DNA of 64,000 nucleotides from Dyella flagellata (GCF_030160275.1 NZ_BSOA01000003.1:513937-577936); one strand, 5' to 3'; positions 31,792 through 41,351 are shown, counted from the stretch's first letter. Numbers and translations are program-made. Notes: generated by a model from the letters alone, not told the origin.

Positions 31792-34167
31792 ATGGCATCG
31801 ATTGAATTGTCCCCCGAAGAGTTGATCAGTGCCGCCACCATTCCCGGTAAAGGCGGCCTGTACTTCCTCGGACCTTTCACACCGCGAATCACCTTCTTTT
31901 CTCAGCAGGTACGAGCACTGCGATTGGCGCGTGCCCTCCACGAACTCGGTTATTTCAAATCTGGTCAAGGGATAGGAGTGGTCGGAGCGGGTGCCGCAGG
32001 TGCGACTATGGCTGTGGCGCTGGCCTTGCTTGGTCACAAAGTTACGCTGTTCGACCAGTCCGGCGAAATTCTCCATTTGCAAAGCGGATCAACTCGGCTG
32101 CTCCACCCGCACATCTATGAGTGGCCTCAGTTCGGTTCTCTCGATGATCGTGCCGGGCTGCCCATTCTCGATTGGTCCGCGGGCATGGGGAAAGTGGTTG
32201 TGCCAGGGCTTCGCACCGACTTCAACACGCTATGTGCCGGTCTGACCGACTTGTCCTTCGAGAAGGGTTGTGTGCTTACCAAGCTGGAACCGTCGGGCAA
32301 GGAATGGGCTCTGACTTTCAAGAGGAATGCAAAACTTGAACATCGAAATTTAGATCATGTCTTCCTCACGATGGGTTTCGGCGACGAACTACCATGCGGA
32401 GCGGTGACGCCGGAAGATTATTGGAAGCCAGGCGCGATCGGCACAAACGCGACCGAAGCGGTCAAGGACACTACGTATGTGGTGAGCGGCAACGGTGACG
32501 GCGCACTCACCGTTATTCTTGGGCTGCTGATCCAGGATTTCGAGCATGACAAATTCACGCGCGAGTTCCTGAACTTCTCTAGGCCCGACAAATTACGCGA
32601 AGCTGCTGATAAGGTTTACACGAGCAAGGCTTTGGATGCCGACGTCGAGGCCGAACTGCGCACGACCGTGCTGCCGATCCTTTCGCAATATGGCGTGATA
32701 GAAACGATCAAGAAGAAGCTTCGCACCGATCGCATTGTGACCGTCAATGCCAACGGATCGCTGTTTGCCGCCGGCAGGGCCTCGCAGCTCAACCAGTGCA
32801 TGGTTCTGGCATTGCTGGAAGCGGCTGAAGTCGCTTTGCTTACGGTGGCACGCTCGAACGGTTTCGTCACTGCCTGCACGAATAGCGATGCCGGCGTCAC
32901 GCTTACGGGGACCGCCATAGCCGGCGTTGCCGATACGAATACCTATAAACACGCCATTCTACGCCATGGTCCCAACATCGAGCAGCGCTACTCGCCAGCG
33001 GGCAATCTGATTGGAGACTATGAAGCCCACATCAAAAAGCTAATCGCAACAAATCAGCTGTTCGGAGTGCCCCCCGCGCTCGACGACGAAACTTACGATC
33101 TGTTCGAGGCTAAGCGGATCAAGCGCTTGGAGCATGCTGCCACACATAGCGCCGCACTTGCGGCGGCGACGGAAAAACGGCGCGTGATCGAAATTGCGAT
33201 CGATGCCGCGACTAAGGTGTTAGTCGAGCGCGGCTGCCGCAGTGTCGCTGACATCGCGCAGGAGTGCGAGCAACTGCCAGAGCGCTTTTGGGTGGATATC
33301 CATGTCGCGCCGGACAACTTGCCATATCCGTTAGATCTGGTGCGTCTCGCGCGGGCCAGCGGCCAAAAGATCGAATTACGGGCTGGCTCGGAGGTTCTGT
33401 CGGCTTGGAATGACATTGCGCCTGGTATCGTGAAAGCGCCGACGCCATCTTCGGCGCGCCACGTTTCCCAATATGGCAGTGTCACAATTGCGGATTACGT
33501 AGACGCCTGTCTTGTGCGCTTGCTCGACAAAGGCATTCAAGCGGCCATCGCAGCCCAAGCCTCTGCGATGCTCGGCTCCATTTCATCCCAAATCCTCGGC
33601 CTGATAAGCACCACCTGGGCTGGCTGGAAGGTTACGTTAAGCGCAGATCCAAAACTGCAATTCGATTTTCTGCGCTGGTTGGCCAATGTCGAGCAACAGG
33701 CAGCCAAGCCCTGGAGTGGCGATCACGGCTCGCTCAAGCATATGGTCAATGCGCTGATCATGATCGCCGCCACTCATGCAGGCGAACCGCTCACGCCACG
33801 CTCTATTGCCAACGGAAATCTCGCCTTCGCTTCCAATGGTGTTGGCATCGGGACAGGGTGTGAGGGTATCGGACTGCAACTGCTTTCGTCGCGCACTACC
33901 CCAGATGACTGGGATGCGGACGCCCTGATCCTTGCGGCGGCCAATGAGGTCATCGTATCGGATCCTGCAGGCACGGTGATGGACGGCGGCGATGCGGGCA
34001 ACTCGATCAAGGCCGCGCGCCGCGTACGGCCCGCGATTATCCAGAACGACAAGAGATGGCGTACACATCTCGGCGATTCGCTGGCCAGCTGGAAACAAGC
34101 TGTCGAACTGGAATTCGCTGAATGGCGGGAGCGCCAGGAAAAGGAACTTAAGAGGATATTGAAATGA
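31792..34167 (+). CDS. Large FAD/NAD(P)-binding protein of an ABC-3C-like operon (putative effector)
   Basis: From ATG 31792 the product has 791 residues. After LYFLGPFTPRITFFSQQVRAL comes a Rossmann dinucleotide motif, GVVGAGAAGATMAVALALLGHKVTLFD at about 62-88, as in FAD-dependent oxidoreductases. A second-half domain of about 400 residues shows no known motif and ends in a charged helix (EFAEWRERQEKELKRILK). The stop overlaps the next gene's start in ATGA, so the three genes at 31792-37924 are translationally coupled. In ABC-three-component systems the third protein is usually the effector, so redox or NAD(P)-dependent activity is a fair guess. No membrane segment or signal is present. Confidence 0.75.
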   Translation: MASIELSPEELISAATIPGKGGLYFLGPFTPRITFFSQQVRALRLARALHELGYFKSGQGIGVVGAGAAGATMAVALALLGHKVTLFDQSGEILHLQSGSTRLLHPHIYEWPQFGSLDDRAGLPILDWSAGMGKVVVPGLRTDFNTLCAGLTDLSFEKGCVLTKLEPSGKEWALTFKRNAKLEHRNLDHVFLTMGFGDELPCGAVTPEDYWKPGAIGTNATEAVKDTTYVVSGNGDGALTVILGLLIQDFEHDKFTREFLNFSRPDKLREAADKVYTSKALDADVEAELRTTVLPILSQYGVIETIKKKLRTDRIVTVNANGSLFAAGRASQLNQCMVLALLEAAEVALLTVARSNGFVTACTNSDAGVTLTGTAIAGVADTNTYKHAILRHGPNIEQRYSPAGNLIGDYEAHIKKLIATNQLFGVPPALDDETYDLFEAKRIKRLEHAATHSAALAAATEKRRVIEIAIDAATKVLVERGCRSVADIAQECEQLPERFWVDIHVAPDNLPYPLDLVRLARASGQKIELRAGSEVLSAWNDIAPGIVKAPTPSSARHVSQYGSVTIADYVDACLVRLLDKGIQAAIAAQASAMLGSISSQILGLISTTWAGWKVTLSADPKLQFDFLRWLANVEQQAAKPWSGDHGSLKHMVNALIMIAATHAGEPLTPRSIANGNLAFASNGVGIGTGCEGIGLQLLSSRTTPDDWDADALILAAANEVIVSDPAGTVMDGGDAGNSIKAARRVRPAIIQNDKRWRTHLGDSLASWKQAVELEFAEWRERQEKELKRILK

Positions 34168-34808
34168 CTGCAGAGGAATTGCGAGATCGACTACTGGCCT
34201 CGGCTTTCTCTCTCGGGTGGAACGCCAAGGAGGAACCAGATTTCGTCTCGGCGCAGTTTCGCGGTAGGCCAGACGCCAGCACTGCGGCATTGCCCAAGGT
34301 TGCTTACGGTATCCGTCTCGGCGCCTACCCGGCAATCGTCGCGCCTGTCACCATCGGCAAGAAGACAGAAATGCAAGAGACGCTACGATTGCTGCATAGC
34401 CAGATGGTGATTGCACGCTCTTACATGACACGCAATGAAGTGATTAATGCGCACATCTTTCTGTGCGCGGTCAATCCCAGTTCCGATGCAGATTGGCGTA
34501 CGGTGATTGACATTGCCGAGCGAGATGAAAGCGTGTGTCGAAAGGTGATCTGGCTGCCGAACTCGAAAAATCTGGATCAATCCTACGTGGAATTTCTTGC
34601 CAGGACTTTTCTCGCTGCGCCATGGGAAGATGTCTCGGAAAGACATGACGCTCCGCTCGATCAGGTTCAAGGCCTAGCCGCAACACTGCTGACAGAAGCA
34701 GGCCTACAAGAGGCTGTCGCGACTGCTTGGATCGATATCGTGGATCAGGCCGGCGAAGATCTCGAATCCATGGTTGAACGCCTGGTTCGGGCTCGAGGGA
34801 TACCATAA
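34164..34808 (+). CDS. ABC-3C middle-component-1-like protein
   Basis: The 214-residue product contains ERDESVCRKVIWLPNSKNL at about 118-136, followed by a segment ending FLAAPWE. This resembles the (E)RDDxVCRKLVWLP hallmark of middle component 1 (MComp1) of ABC-three-component conflict systems. It starts inside the previous stop (ATGA) and its stop TAA shares an A with the next ATG (TAATG at 34806-34810). This stoichiometric coupling is typical of complexes. By analogy it would link the Rad50-like ATPase to the FAD protein. The assignment rests on remembered family features and should be tested by profile search. Confidence 0.7.
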   Translation: MTAEELRDRLLASAFSLGWNAKEEPDFVSAQFRGRPDASTAALPKVAYGIRLGAYPAIVAPVTIGKKTEMQETLRLLHSQMVIARSYMTRNEVINAHIFLCAVNPSSDADWRTVIDIAERDESVCRKVIWLPNSKNLDQSYVEFLARTFLAAPWEDVSERHDAPLDQVQGLAATLLTEAGLQEAVATAWIDIVDQAGEDLESMVERLVRARGIP

Positions 34809-37800
34809 TGACGCATCTCTATCTGACTGGAATCGAGCTTTCCGATTTCCGTTCGTTCGGAAGTCTGCAAATAGATCTTGCCCCCGAACCCGGCGTATTG
34901 ATCGTTCACGGTAGTAATGGTCTAGGCAAGTCGTCGCTGTTCGATGCGCTCGAATGGGCACTCACTGGCAATATTGATCATTTCAGCAGCGTCGACGGCT
35001 ACGCAAAGTTTGGCAACTATCTGTGTCGGTGGGGTAGCCGCAGCGATCCGACCACCGCGGCTCTAGCTTTCTCAGACGGGAATCGGATCGCACGGCAACT
35101 GGACGGGCAGAAAGCCAGGGAGTCCACGCTGAATGGCGTTCCAGACATTGCCGAATATTTGCGTTTGCCTGATTGGCAGGCGCCTATCTCGAGCTTGAGT
35201 CGCTATCTACTGCTTACACATTTTCTCGGTCAATCCTCACTGTCTCGACTTACGCATCGTGACCCAGGGGAGCGGCTGGCAATTTTGAAGGAGGTGTCGC
35301 AGAGTGCCAAGCTTCAGAAATTTGGTCTGGCTTTGCACGGGGAAGGGAAAACGCTTCCGGCACGGGCTTTCAAGCTTCGTATTGAACAGTTGGGTGACGA
35401 AGTTGATGTCTTGAGCGATGCGCTCGACCAGGAGGAGAGGCTATGGTCAGGTTCGCAGGCGTCTGGTGCGCTGGACGATGGCGATGCTGCGAAACTTACG
35501 AGCGAGATCGCAAACGCCCTGAACGTCCTCTGGCGCAAGCTGATAAGTACGCGGTCGCCCTTTGTTTGGGACAAATTGCCGGATCCGGGGAATATTCAGT
35601 CCGCGATCGACCAGGGAGCTGAGCTTGCGCGTAAGCGCGAGCTCGCTATTCTCGAAGCGCGGCGTTTGCTTGCGTTGCGTGACCGTCATTACAAGGCACT
35701 GACTGAGACGTCGGGTGCATCAGAAGCGGCGGAGCGCGATCTTATCGTTGCCGTCGGAGCGATGGAAGCCGCCAAGCAGGAGTTAACGCGCCGGCAAAAT
35801 GCGCTCTCCGCGACGGCCGAACCGCTGGCGGTGGCGCGGAGTATGCACGCAAGCGTGGTCGCGTTGCGGGAGGCGGCCATCACGTGCGAAGCGGCGCGTA
35901 ATGAACGTGAGAAGGCCGAAAGCGATCTTGCTAAGGCGCGTGCTTCGCTCGTCGAAGCTGAGCAATTGGTGCAGCGGAACGAGCGTCGGACTCAGATCGA
36001 GGCGCGTTTGCGCGAAGAGGTTGCTAACCTCGAAAGGAGACTCGGCTTGTCGAGTACTCGTATCGAACGCGTACGCACGTGGCTTGACTACGAGGGCCAG
36101 ATTGATCAGGTCGACGCCGAACTGCATGACTTAAAAGCGCGCCACCCCGATATCGACAATCAGATCGGGTTCGCGTCCTCCAATCTTTCAGCAGCTCGGT
36201 TGATCGAGACTGGGGCGAATGAAGCATTACGCACCGTCGAGCGCTCGGTTAGTGCTCTTTCGAATGCGGTTTCTACTGTCGCCACGCACCTCTCACACAA
36301 CGCCCAGGATTGCCCAGTTTGTGCGACCCATTTTGCCTCTCCGGCAGACTTGTCTGAACGTGCAGGAGCTGCGGCCAAGCGCCTCGCTCCCCTTGTGCTC
36401 GCTCAACAAGAAGCGCTCAGCGACGCACAGTTGTTGGTTGCCACGGCAACAACTAATTTAGAGCAACTTCGCGGTATCGCTGAGCGGCTAAGGTCATTGT
36501 TTGCAAAGCGCAATTCGGACCGCGATGGCAACGATCGTTTATTGACAGGCCTCGGGCTGGCAGCCGACGTATCGCGTTCAAGTGTGGAGTCTTGGCTTGC
36601 GGAGCTTGTTAAAGATGAGGTGCGGTTAGAGAAATCACGCCGCAGGCGGGCCCGTTGGTTGGGCCGTTTCACCGCTAACGGAAGGGCGATTTCGCGTGCA
36701 TCCGAGGCTGCGCGAAGGCGCGACACAGCGAGTCTTTTGGAAGCAACCACAATGCGGCGGCTCGACGACTGCAAGGTGGCCGAGCAGGTTGCTGGTGAAC
36801 GTATCGCGACATTGGCGGTTCAGCTTTATTCTGGCAGAGCACCTTCTCGGGAGCAGATTGAAGAGGCAGTCGTAGTTTCCGCTACGGCCCTGGCTGCGGC
36901 GCAAAAGGCTTATGACGACGCAGCTACGACTGTTTCAGAGCAGGATCTGAGGCTAGCTCCATTGCGGGAGGCTGAAGCCAATCTGCGGGCGCGTATCGCG
37001 CAGGCCGTGGTCGATCAGGAAAGTAACCGTATCGCTCTAACTGATATATCAGGTAAATGGCGAGACGCGGGCTGGGTTGACGAGGACTTCGATGAGACGA
37101 AAATCGAGGCGGCTGCGTCCAACCTCAATCAGGCCCGCGAATCACTCGCCGAGGCCGATGCACTACTTAAACGGTTGCGCGACGGCCGCGAGGCTTGGAA
37201 CCGGCAGATTGCACATCGAGCAGCTATTAACCGTGTCCGAGGCTTGACCGACCTAGCTCCGAACAGTACGCGCGAGCAGGTTCGTGTCGCGGCTATGAAA
37301 AAGCTGGAGATGGCCAAGAGGGACGCTCTAGCCACCACACAATCGAAGGAAATAGCGTCAAAGGCGAGTATCCTGATTGCCGATGCTGTAAATAAGTTTA
37401 ATGCCGCCTATCTCGACCCACTCCAGTTACTCGCCAACCGGATCAATCAAGCGATACTTTGCGACCCCCGAATTGGCATCGGCCTCACTCTCCAAAAGCG
37501 CGGCATCAAGCAAAGTGCCTCTGTAACCGGCGAGATGCCCAAGAATCTCAACAGTGTCGATCCAATGCTGGTCCACTCCGAAGGGCAGATGGCGGCGCTT
37601 GCGGTTAGCATGCTATGTGCAGCTAGTCTGACCTATCCCTGGTCGCGATGGCGGGCGTTGATCCTGGATGATCCGCTTCAGCATAATGACGCTATCCACG
37701 CGGCTGCGTTCGCGGATTTCATCGGGAATTTGGTGCGGGCGAAGAGCTATCAGGTCCTTCTCTCCACCCATGATCTTGGCCAAGCGGAATTTCTACAGCG

Positions 37801-37924
37801 GAAATTCTGCGCGCGAAACATACCGTGTGCGGTCCTAAACCTGCTCGGGCGCGGCAACAATGGCGTTGACTGGGCGTTTCGCCCTTCGTCTGAGGGGGCG
37901 TTTAAGACTGCAGCGCTCAACTAG
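34808..37924 (+). CDS. Rad50/SMC-like ABC ATPase of an ABC-3C-like system
   Basis: The 1038-residue protein has Walker A GSNGLGKS at about 35-42 and a long, charged, coiled-coil-rich middle (about 200-900) with a zinc-hook-like CPVC near 502-505. An ABC signature-like SEGQ lies near 922, Walker B ALILDDP near 950 and the H-loop STHD near 980. This is the Rad50/SbcC layout: head domains at both ends, with antiparallel coils and a hook. It would bind DNA ends or nucleoprotein and sense them by ATP binding. It is the third gene of the coupled operon at 31792-37924, unlike sbcC, which pairs with a nuclease gene sbcD. Confidence 0.9.
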   Translation: MTHLYLTGIELSDFRSFGSLQIDLAPEPGVLIVHGSNGLGKSSLFDALEWALTGNIDHFSSVDGYAKFGNYLCRWGSRSDPTTAALAFSDGNRIARQLDGQKARESTLNGVPDIAEYLRLPDWQAPISSLSRYLLLTHFLGQSSLSRLTHRDPGERLAILKEVSQSAKLQKFGLALHGEGKTLPARAFKLRIEQLGDEVDVLSDALDQEERLWSGSQASGALDDGDAAKLTSEIANALNVLWRKLISTRSPFVWDKLPDPGNIQSAIDQGAELARKRELAILEARRLLALRDRHYKALTETSGASEAAERDLIVAVGAMEAAKQELTRRQNALSATAEPLAVARSMHASVVALREAAITCEAARNEREKAESDLAKARASLVEAEQLVQRNERRTQIEARLREEVANLERRLGLSSTRIERVRTWLDYEGQIDQVDAELHDLKARHPDIDNQIGFASSNLSAARLIETGANEALRTVERSVSALSNAVSTVATHLSHNAQDCPVCATHFASPADLSERAGAAAKRLAPLVLAQQEALSDAQLLVATATTNLEQLRGIAERLRSLFAKRNSDRDGNDRLLTGLGLAADVSRSSVESWLAELVKDEVRLEKSRRRRARWLGRFTANGRAISRASEAARRRDTASLLEATTMRRLDDCKVAEQVAGERIATLAVQLYSGRAPSREQIEEAVVVSATALAAAQKAYDDAATTVSEQDLRLAPLREAEANLRARIAQAVVDQESNRIALTDISGKWRDAGWVDEDFDETKIEAAASNLNQARESLAEADALLKRLRDGREAWNRQIAHRAAINRVRGLTDLAPNSTREQVRVAAMKKLEMAKRDALATTQSKEIASKASILIADAVNKFNAAYLDPLQLLANRINQAILCDPRIGIGLTLQKRGIKQSASVTGEMPKNLNSVDPMLVHSEGQMAALAVSMLCAASLTYPWSRWRALILDDPLQHNDAIHAAAFADFIGNLVRAKSYQVLLSTHDLGQAEFLQRKFCARNIPCAVLNLLGRGNNGVDWAFRPSSEGAFKTAALN

Positions 37925-37940
37925 GTTCCCCATCGTTGCA

Positions 37941-38183
37941 ATGGGGATAGTTTTATACGTGCTGTACAATATTTATTTTCCATCTTCGCCTCGGCCCGAG
38001 CCAGTGGCACAGGCTGCAGCACCCGTGACACCAGTCACGCCGATCCATCTGCTTGGCATGAAGCTCGCGAAGACAAAAGGCGCGCGCCAATCCATCACAG
38101 CAGCGCGGAATAGGGGCGCGGCGTGCACAAAATTCAACGATTCTAGAAGCCGGGTTCACCCGGCTTTTTTGTGCACATTCTGA
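37941..38183 (+). CDS. Doubtful small membrane protein
   Basis: An ATG at 37941 opens 80 codons with a hydrophobic start (MGIVLYVLYNIYFPSSP) and a Pro/Val/Ala-rich segment (VTPVTPIHLLGMKLAK). No ribosome binding site is seen, and the last third reads through a terminator hairpin, where the composition is unnatural. It could be a remnant of a small gene or a chance frame. Reported for completeness only. Confidence 0.2.
   Translation: MGIVLYVLYNIYFPSSPRPEPVAQAAAPVTPVTPIHLLGMKLAKTKGARQSITAARNRGAACTKFNDSRSRVHPAFLCTF
38123..38176. terminator. Rho-independent terminator inside a larger inverted repeat
   Basis: AAGCCGGG-TTCA-CCCGGCTT followed by TTTTTT (38147-38170) is a strong terminator for the ABC operon, about 220 bases past its end. 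Outside it, GTGCACAAAA at 38123 and TTTTGTGCAC at about 38167-38176 form a second, outer inverted repeat. This is unusual for a plain terminator. Confidence 0.7.
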
Positions 38184-38308
38184 AACAAACATGCCGCGGT
38201 GCAGCGTGAACCCACTGCCGAAGCCCTGCCCATGTTCGTAATCCCAGCTCCACGAAGATGTGCGAAATGGCCCGTGATCCGAAGACGCCCATCCGCTCAT
38301 CCTGATTG

Positions 38309-39037
38309 TTACGACTTGCTCAGTTCAAGCCGATCAGAGACCCGCTCCACCAGTGCCGCCAGGTTGCCATCATAGTCGCCTGCATCCACACGACGGATTT
38401 CTCCTCGAGCCGACTTCGGAACCCTATCGCCATATTTCTCCAATACGTAGACACAGCGCTTCCTTCGTCCTCGAATCTTGGCGAACTCTGGGTCCACCAG
38501 CAGCTCGTCGGCCAAACGCTCCAAGGTTTCGGCGTCCTGCTCCAGGCGGACCTGCTTCGCCTCTTCACGCCGGTCATCGGCAGAGTCGCAGAAGGCTGCT
38601 AGAGCTTCCATCAGTTGGTCGTGTGATTCGCACAGAACACCGCAGGAGATGAAAGCGCCCTGGTGAAGAACCGAAAACTCGGCATAGAAATGTTCGTGGC
38701 AGTGCGACCGGGCACGTTTGAGCAGCAAAGCATTCTGCACTTCGAATGTTTTGATCAGAAGTACTGGGTCCTCGTTGTCCTCGCAGAGCTTTTGGATAAC
38801 GGACCGAATCGTTCCATCCACGTCGACCTCACCGCGCATTTGGAATACTGCGTTTTGGCCGGAGGCAGTACAGAACGCCTGGAATTGTCCCGGTTCCAAG
38901 AAGACGAAGTGAGCATCTTCCTGGATCATGTCTTCAGCATCGATGATTACGAACCCGAGTCCGGTAAGGGTTCGAGACTGTTCGTCCGCCCATTCGTCCA
39001 CGTTGCCCTTGTAGCGACCAAATGCGTCCAGGTTCAT
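38309..39037 (-). CDS. Hypothetical protein
   Basis: The 242-residue product starts MNLDAFGRYKGNVDEW after GGAGAGAACCGC, a good ribosome binding site. It is acidic and soluble. A mixed alpha/beta first half (LGFVIIDAEDMIQEDAHFVFLEPGQ) is followed by a helical second half (RREEAKQVRLEQDAETLERLADELL). No motif is recognised. It lies 21 bases after the stop of the gene at 39661 and is probably co-transcribed with it. It is an uncharacterised accessory gene between the ABC operon and the satellite module. Confidence 0.65.
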   Translation of the reverse strand: MNLDAFGRYKGNVDEWADEQSRTLTGLGFVIIDAEDMIQEDAHFVFLEPGQFQAFCTASGQNAVFQMRGEVDVDGTIRSVIQKLCEDNEDPVLLIKTFEVQNALLLKRARSHCHEHFYAEFSVLHQGAFISCGVLCESHDQLMEALAAFCDSADDRREEAKQVRLEQDAETLERLADELLVDPEFAKIRGRRKRCVYVLEKYGDRVPKSARGEIRRVDAGDYDGNLAALVERVSDRLELSKS

Positions 39038-39058
39038 GCGGTTCTCTCCACTGCATGG

Positions 39059-39661
39059 TTATTCCCCTTCAGACCGATCAAAGACGAGATGGCTACCCTT
39101 TGCTCTACGGCACCATCCACCCGACTCTAGGACGTGCCCAAGCTCAATCCTAAAGCGCCTACGTCGATCTTCAATGGTTTGCGCAGGGCCAACTTTAGGG
39201 ATCACTTCATTGAGATTGACCTTGACGCTTCTTGCGTCTAGCCATGTCAATTTAGGATCGTGCTTTTCCTCAAGGATTAAAGCCGCTACACCCCTGGCTA
39301 GCGATTTAACGTCGAGTCTGGGAGAGTTTGGCGTTAGCTGCCTGTGGCCTACGACAAAACAGCTGGCAGTGCCACGATCAACGTCAATAACCCACTGATG
39401 CACATCCGCTCTTGATGAGCCGTTGACTGTCCTGCCATGCCGTTCAATCTTGAAGCTGAGCAATGGTGATTCCCAAGTCATATCCTCAACACGACCTGAA
39501 AGTTTGTCGGCATGCATGCCTTCTGCATCGCCTCCATCAAGACTTGTCCAGCAATCCGCTAAGATAGAGGTGGTCTCGTCTTTATGCTCGTTATCGATTA
39601 ATCCAGAAGCGAGCGTATTGAGGTAATTGCGAAGTTTGGCAATAGTCATGGATCGGGCCAT
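39059..39661 (-). CDS. Hypothetical protein, co-transcribed with the 38309 gene
   Basis: The 200-residue product (MARSMTIAKLRNYLNTLASG; Met at 39649 is an alternative start) has a mixed fold. It includes FKIERHGRTVNGSSRADVHQWVIDVDRG near 69-96 and ends RAKGSHLVFDRSEGE. It has no signal, membrane segment or recognised motif. With the gene at 38309 it forms a two-gene leftward unit of unknown function; paired unknown genes in an accessory region are candidate toxin-antitoxin or defence genes, without direct evidence. Confidence 0.6.
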   Translation of the reverse strand: MARSMTIAKLRNYLNTLASGLIDNEHKDETTSILADCWTSLDGGDAEGMHADKLSGRVEDMTWESPLLSFKIERHGRTVNGSSRADVHQWVIDVDRGTASCFVVGHRQLTPNSPRLDVKSLARGVAALILEEKHDPKLTWLDARSVKVNLNEVIPKVGPAQTIEDRRRRFRIELGHVLESGGWCRRAKGSHLVFDRSEGE

Positions 39662-40001
39662 GGAATTGTGGCGATGGAAACGATAGCGCAGTTGACTTGG
39701 ATTGGTACGAAAGATGGATGCTAAAGAGCCATGCTATACCGATGACGCGTGCTCGTGCCCGAAGGTATTCCTGAACAGGGCGGCTCCTTAAACCACTACA
39801 GTAACTAAATCGCCACCGGTCTGTTTATGAATGCAGTCGATAGCCAGCAATAAGGCTAATCATTGGCTTCGGGTATTGGCCTATACGCAAGATCGATGAA
39901 ATCATTGAGCTTGCGCTGACATTGCTCATGCGCCCCTTCTCGCCTACTGGTTATTTTCGACCACTTTGCGCCTATCCATGTCATCCAGGTCTGTAGTGAT
40001 T
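39662..40001. other. Intergenic stretch without recognised gene
   Basis: These 340 bases are AT-richer than the neighbours and contain no convincing gene. They should contain the promoter of the 39661 gene on the reverse strand and the downstream end of the gene at 40002. Confidence 0.4.
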
Positions 40002-41351
40002 TCATAGGTCATTCTCCGTGTAGGGTATATCGGCGTTGGTTATGGGATTTCCGAGGATGGCATTGACCAGCGACATATCGTGTCCCCCCTTGCGTGGAGC
40101 GCCACGTTTTGGCTGATGCTGATCCTTAGGCATGTTGCCTTTTCGAAGATTTCGCTTATGCCCGGTCATTACGTAGCCATCGCCCTTGACCATGTATTCG
40201 ATGGCTTTCTTGATGCCTATCAGCTTCTTTGCATCAGTCACGTGGACTGAACCAAGGCCGTTGTACTTGTACTCATGCCGACGCACGTAGCAGTTGAAGT
40301 AACTGGCCCTTAAGGGGCCGCATCGATTCACCCATGCCTCACCCAGCATCTTACCGAGTGCGTTTGCACTCTGGTGCTTGTGCCCATCCAGGGCGACGAG
40401 GAGGTGGTAGTGGATGCCTCGATCGAAGCCACATTCTCGCTTCCAGATCCAACGCTTCACGTCAGAGATGATGCGATCTTCGCTCAATGCCCGTAGATAG
40501 CGCTCCATGCATTGTTCAGCCAATCGGGTATCTGCCCACGTATGGTGGGTAGGGCGGATGTACAGGTCCACGCGAAGTACCTCCAGGTTGGCGTACTCTG
40601 CGAAGCCCGACGCCATGTACCGGCAGCACGACTCAAGGTCCTTCCGCTCCAGGCGGACACGATTGCTCTCCATACGCCTGAAATGACCAGATCGACCTAC
40701 GCGGCGCACGAAGCGCACTAGCCAGGTCAACTTGCGCCGCGTCCGTTCGTTGTTTACATCGATGACGTAGCCGTCGCCGCTATATGCTCTCAGTGTCGGC
40801 ATTGCCTTTTGACAAGCTCGCAGCAACACGGCGATGGATGGATTGAAGCGAACCGTCATGTCACTGGTGTGCGCCAACTCTTCCACCTCAGGGAAAGGTA
40901 CGACAGTTGAAGAGTACTCGCCTTTATAGCGACTGCTTGGACATGTCAGTTCGATCATGGGTATACCTGACAGGCACAGCGCCCATACGGCTTCACCCAG
41001 CGACGTCAGTTCATGCGTCAGGCCGATAACTGTCCCTGACGGGGTGCGCTTCTTGACGACTCTGGTGGCTGCTTCGTTTCTGTGCACGATCCGCCGGGAT
41101 AGATTCTCCATGCGTTCGAGGCATAGCAAGCAATCGAGCTCATGGGCGACGATGATCCTGTCATCGCCAACGTGGACACAACCCTTGGATGCGCGCTGAT
41201 AGTTCTTCTCACGCAGCTCAACCTCGCGCTCTATCTCCTGCACCGAGGTGCTTGCAGCGAATGGTTTGGCTAGTGGCTCAATAAGTGTGTTCATGGGCTT
41301 CATTTGAAGTGGTGGTAACTGTGGCGGCACGACGTGGTGCATGCCATACAC
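40002..41351 (-). CDS. YfjJ/inovirus Gp2-like replication-type protein
   Basis: The product has up to 449 residues; starts at 41351, 41303 or 41294 are all possible and none has a strong ribosome binding site. The C-terminal half has WKRECGFDRGIHYHLLVALDG with an HxH-type metal motif, followed by AWVNRCGPLRASYFNCYVRRHEY, matching the YagK/YfjJ C-terminal domain of inovirus Gp2-like proteins. A tyrosine-rich stretch and IEYMVKGDGYVM complete a likely HUH or replication-initiator fold. These proteins are found on CP4-57-like and other satellite elements and are thought to start element replication. It is transcribed leftward and ends the satellite module with AlpA-like and DUF3987 genes. Confidence 0.85.
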   Translation of the reverse strand: MYGMHHVVPPQLPPLQMKPMNTLIEPLAKPFAASTSVQEIEREVELREKNYQRASKGCVHVGDDRIIVAHELDCLLCLERMENLSRRIVHRNEAATRVVKKRTPSGTVIGLTHELTSLGEAVWALCLSGIPMIELTCPSSRYKGEYSSTVVPFPEVEELAHTSDMTVRFNPSIAVLLRACQKAMPTLRAYSGDGYVIDVNNERTRRKLTWLVRFVRRVGRSGHFRRMESNRVRLERKDLESCCRYMASGFAEYANLEVLRVDLYIRPTHHTWADTRLAEQCMERYLRALSEDRIISDVKRWIWKRECGFDRGIHYHLLVALDGHKHQSANALGKMLGEAWVNRCGPLRASYFNCYVRRHEYKYNGLGSVHVTDAKKLIGIKKAIEYMVKGDGYVMTGHKRNLRKGNMPKDQHQPKRGAPRKGGHDMSLVNAILGNPITNADIPYTENDL

